NCBI GenBank assembly: GCA_914767715.1
Contig: OU612075.1
Span: 18,168,001 to 18,228,000, forward strand
Reading direction: 5' to 3'
DNA: 60,000 bases
Source of the DNA: Membranipora membranacea
Lineage: Eukaryota > Bryozoa > Gymnolaemata > Cheilostomatida > Membraniporidae
The translations under genes and the position numbers were made by a program. Shown piece after piece: positions 57,418-60,000 of the stretch (position 1 is the first letter of the stretch; every line of letters begins with the position of its first letter). The notes under the pieces were generated by a model. The model was not told the DNA's origin and made no database searches. It saw nothing but the letters and a program-made list of their open reading frames with translations.

Positions 57418-58640
57418 AGATTGAGACAACATAGGACAGAGAATAGTTGTTTAAAACAAATATCTGGCACAATGGTATTAATAGCTGAGCTTAAGTCAAC
57501 ATATAGTACAAAAGCGCATGAAAAAGGAGTCTCCAGGTGAGATCTAACAAAATAATTAAAGAAATGCAGGCATCTCTTGTGCTCCGACTTTGCTTGTATG
57601 CAAACTGGCATTCTTCTAAAGTCAAAAGAGACTGTAGTCGGTTTTACATAATTAACAGGAGTTAGAGCTATGGGGCGGTAGTCATTATGTTCCTTAGCAT
57701 TACTCTTCTTGGCAACAGAAATAATTTTTGAGTGTACCCACTTTCCAGAAGGATGGAAGCTAGCTTTCCCTCTCTCAAACAGCAGTTAAAAGTCTGACCG
57801 ACTAACTGAAAACATCATGATTAGTACATAAATTATCAGGACCTGAGGCTTTGCTGACATTGCATTTACAAACTGCTCCATATCCCTACTACTGTAAATC
57901 CGTCATCAGGGTCTAAGGCTGACTGGTCACATCTTGGTATGACATCACTAGTATCAGCAGGAGTAGAGGTGGCCTCGTCTAATAGAAGGAGTTCAGTTCA
58001 TCAGCTAGCGCGGATTGTTGGCCAGGTTACATCAGGTCGTAGTTATTTGTTTTATGGGTTTACTGTCCTTACATGGCTTTAATCCCTTGCCATGCTCTCT
58101 TCATATTGGATGACATCTGGGAAAGCATTTTGTCTCTGTAGGTTTTCCTTGGCATCAACAATTTTACTGTTAAGCTGTTTTTGGATTTGGTTAGCTTTAT
58201 AATTTAGTTTGAACTGAATGCCTTTTACTTTTTTGCTATAAGTGTTTTGATTTCCCCATTTATCCAGGGGTGCTAGTTACTATTTTGGTAGAATTCCTTT
58301 GTTGTTGTATTTCTAGCCACAACATGGTTTATATTATCACTATTCATGAAGTATTCTGCCGGTCCCATCTAAGTTGTTACCCATCAAACTTGACCAGTCA
58401 ATGTCACGTTTCAGTGTCAATTATCTGGTGATTTTGGCTTTTTTTCCTTTTGTGTTCGGTTCTGTATGTTGCTTGGGATTAATTGTACTGCGCAGTGGTC
58501 GGAGTTACTCAGGGGTGGCAGTTTATCAGATTTTTAGGTTTCTCCAATATTTGAGTAGCAGAGATCTAGCTGGCTGTCACATCTGGTGTTGAATGAGACA
58601 TACTGATGCAATTCTTTTGACAATCTGATATTCATTTAGC
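57418..58640 (-). pseudogene. Endonuclease-end and early reverse transcriptase of the split non-LTR retroelement
   Basis: On the minus strand the order is: PLSNSDHCAVQLIPS (end of an APE-type endonuclease, about 58470-58518), then HPWINGEIKTLIAKK (linker), then KWVHSKIISVAKKSN and NDYRPIALTP (about 57658-57688), then FVLYVDLSSAINTIVP (first catalytic Asp region). Stops and frameshifts occur throughout, so it is dead. It ends exactly at the Harbinger right border, and the later blocks are found on the other side at 49640-50250. Confidence 0.8.
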
Positions 58641-59545
58641 CTTCATAATAATAATTCTATGAGCTTACCCTTTCAATTACCACTTTAAGCCCTTACTAGG
58701 CAAAGCACTAGCTGTTGTTGTTGCAGTTGTTGCAGTTGTTGCAGTTGTTGCTGTTGTTACTGTTGTTGTTCTCACTCTTGCAATCAAACAGCTATAGGAA
58801 GTTTTAATCGAGACCTCAGACTTGTATACCAGGTCCATCTCAACGTGGAAAAACCAGATGTCTAATTTGGAATATTTGTAATTTAAAGGCGGACTCCAAT
58901 TCAGACCCAGCATTAGTTATACTCTTGGTAGTCAATCTAAAGGGTTTTACTTGTGTGGAGAGTAATATTACAGACAAAAAGAATGTGACTGAATGTAACT
59001 TTTACCAAAGCGCTATGCTCGAATTTACGTCCCAATATCTTTTGACATTGCAGTAATTACATCGCCCATCTTGTCAAGACAGGCTACTTTGAGCCATATT
59101 ACTTTAGTGTAAAGCTTGATGATTAATGATCTATTGTATTATAATTCACTAGAAAATCAATATTATGCGGTTCACTGCTGTGGCACCCGACAATGACACT
59201 GTAACTTAACTAAAAATTGGACTTGGCGATAAGAATTAATAGTCAAAATTATTATATTCCTTCAATCTTTTCGTATCCATAAGTAGAGTCAAATTTAGTT
59301 GACCAATGTGTAGCTATATTGATTTTAAAAAATAATAACTTTTAACTGAGAAAAAATGCTCAATGTAAATCAGTCATTATTGTTTGATAAGGCATTGTTT
59401 ATGAGAGTCCAACTCATGACATCAAATTCTTCCTTATCAATGTGGACAGACTTTTATGATGTATTTGGCGCCAAAATGGAGCACATGTACAGAATCAGAT
59501 TTGGTAAATATATCAGCCTACACAGGGATAAGAGACAGTGAATGT
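58641..59545. other. Stretch without recognisable gene
   Basis: Contains a GTT/GCA trinucleotide microsatellite (58709-58770) and a copy of the 16-mer TTGTCAAGACAGGCTA at 59071-59086. No coding evidence. Confidence 0.55.
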
Positions 59546-59559
59546 GAACTGGTGCCCCC

Positions 59560-59790
59560 CATTGAGCTCGAGCCCTGGGAAGCTGGGTTGCGCCAGAAGG
59601 GGCCTGGGAAGCTGGTTGCGCCAGAAGGGCCCCCCGCCCCCTTCGGGCGTGCCCTGGTTTCGAGCCCAGGGAAGCTGGGTGCGCCAGAAGGGCCCCCGGC
59701 CCTTCAGGCATGCCCTGGTTTCGAGCCCTGGGAAGCTGGGTGCGCCAGAAGGGCCCCAGCCATTTGGGTGTGCCCTGGTTTCGATTGATT
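59560..59790. repeat. GC-rich minisatellite, about four copies
   Basis: Units contain GGGAAGCTGGGTGCGCCAGA followed by a variable G/C stretch and TGCCCTGGTTTCGAGCCC, spaced roughly 60 bp apart. It is strongly GC-rich against an AT-rich background. Several overlapping frames are open only because of the composition. Confidence 0.85.
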
Positions 59791-60000
59791 GGTTAAGATT
59801 GATTGTTCCAGCCCCAAGCACCCATGGATGTATACTTCTCCTGCCTCAGGAGGTCTGAGTTGTCCTGCCCCAACAAAGAAGTAGGTAACTCCTGTTTGCT
59901 TATGTGATTGACCAATCAGGAGACTTAGACTTCTCCTTTTTCATTGGTCAACAAACTCAATAGGCCCAATAAAAATCCTTTACCCCCAATCTCAAAACTA

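Noticed and set aside
59454-59858. Four overlapping open frames of 85-110 codons
   Set aside because: They occur on both strands of the GC-rich minisatellite, where stops are rare by composition.

Overview
This is an AT-rich window of animal nuclear genome. The evidence is GT-AG introns with conserved phases, standard stop codons, and orthologues of animal genes (WRAP53/TCAB1, TM2D3, an IQCJ-SCHIP1-type protein, a TMEM272-type four-pass protein) among many transposon remnants. I take it to be an invertebrate, but nothing seen here fixes the phylum.

Layout. 1-3.6 kb: no gene, one tiny inverted-repeat insert. 3.6-12.3 kb (minus): TMEM272-like membrane protein gene, with one or two candidate N-terminal exons. 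12.3-22.2 kb: no gene I can support, a few short repeats and a micro-palindrome. 22.2-27.6 kb (minus): complete nine-exon WRAP53, with two palindromic insertions in its introns. 27.6-29.9 kb: intergenic, with a hAT-type MITE. 29.9-30.7 kb (plus): single-exon TM2D3, divergent from WRAP53. 31.8-42.6 kb (minus): complete thirteen-exon IQCJ-SCHIP1-like gene (517 aa), whose introns hold two TTAA-flanked inverted-repeat elements.

43-60 kb is repeat territory. Two non-LTR reverse transcriptase fragments (43.6 and 44.0 kb) precede a multi-exon, mobile-element-like gene (44.4-48.0 kb). That gene carries eleven near-identical 96-bp coding repeats and one apparent single-base frameshift. From 50.25 to 57.41 kb lies an apparently full-length PIF/Harbinger transposon. 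It has 46-bp terminal inverted repeats, a six-exon transposase with an intact D-D-E set, and a convergent three-exon MADF-BESS DNA-binding partner. This transposon sits inside an older decayed non-LTR retroelement: endonuclease and early reverse transcriptase blocks lie on its right (57.4-58.6 kb, minus) and the later reverse transcriptase blocks on its left (49.6-50.25 kb, minus).

The host genes do not form one pathway. WRAP53 acts in telomerase and scaRNP maturation, TM2D3 in the secretory pathway and Notch-linked biology, and IQCJ-SCHIP1 in ankyrin- and calmodulin-linked cortical scaffolding. The two Harbinger proteins are expected to work together, with the MADF-BESS protein assisting the transposase at the element ends. 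All exon models were assembled by hand from splice consensus, phase and family resemblance, and no search was run.
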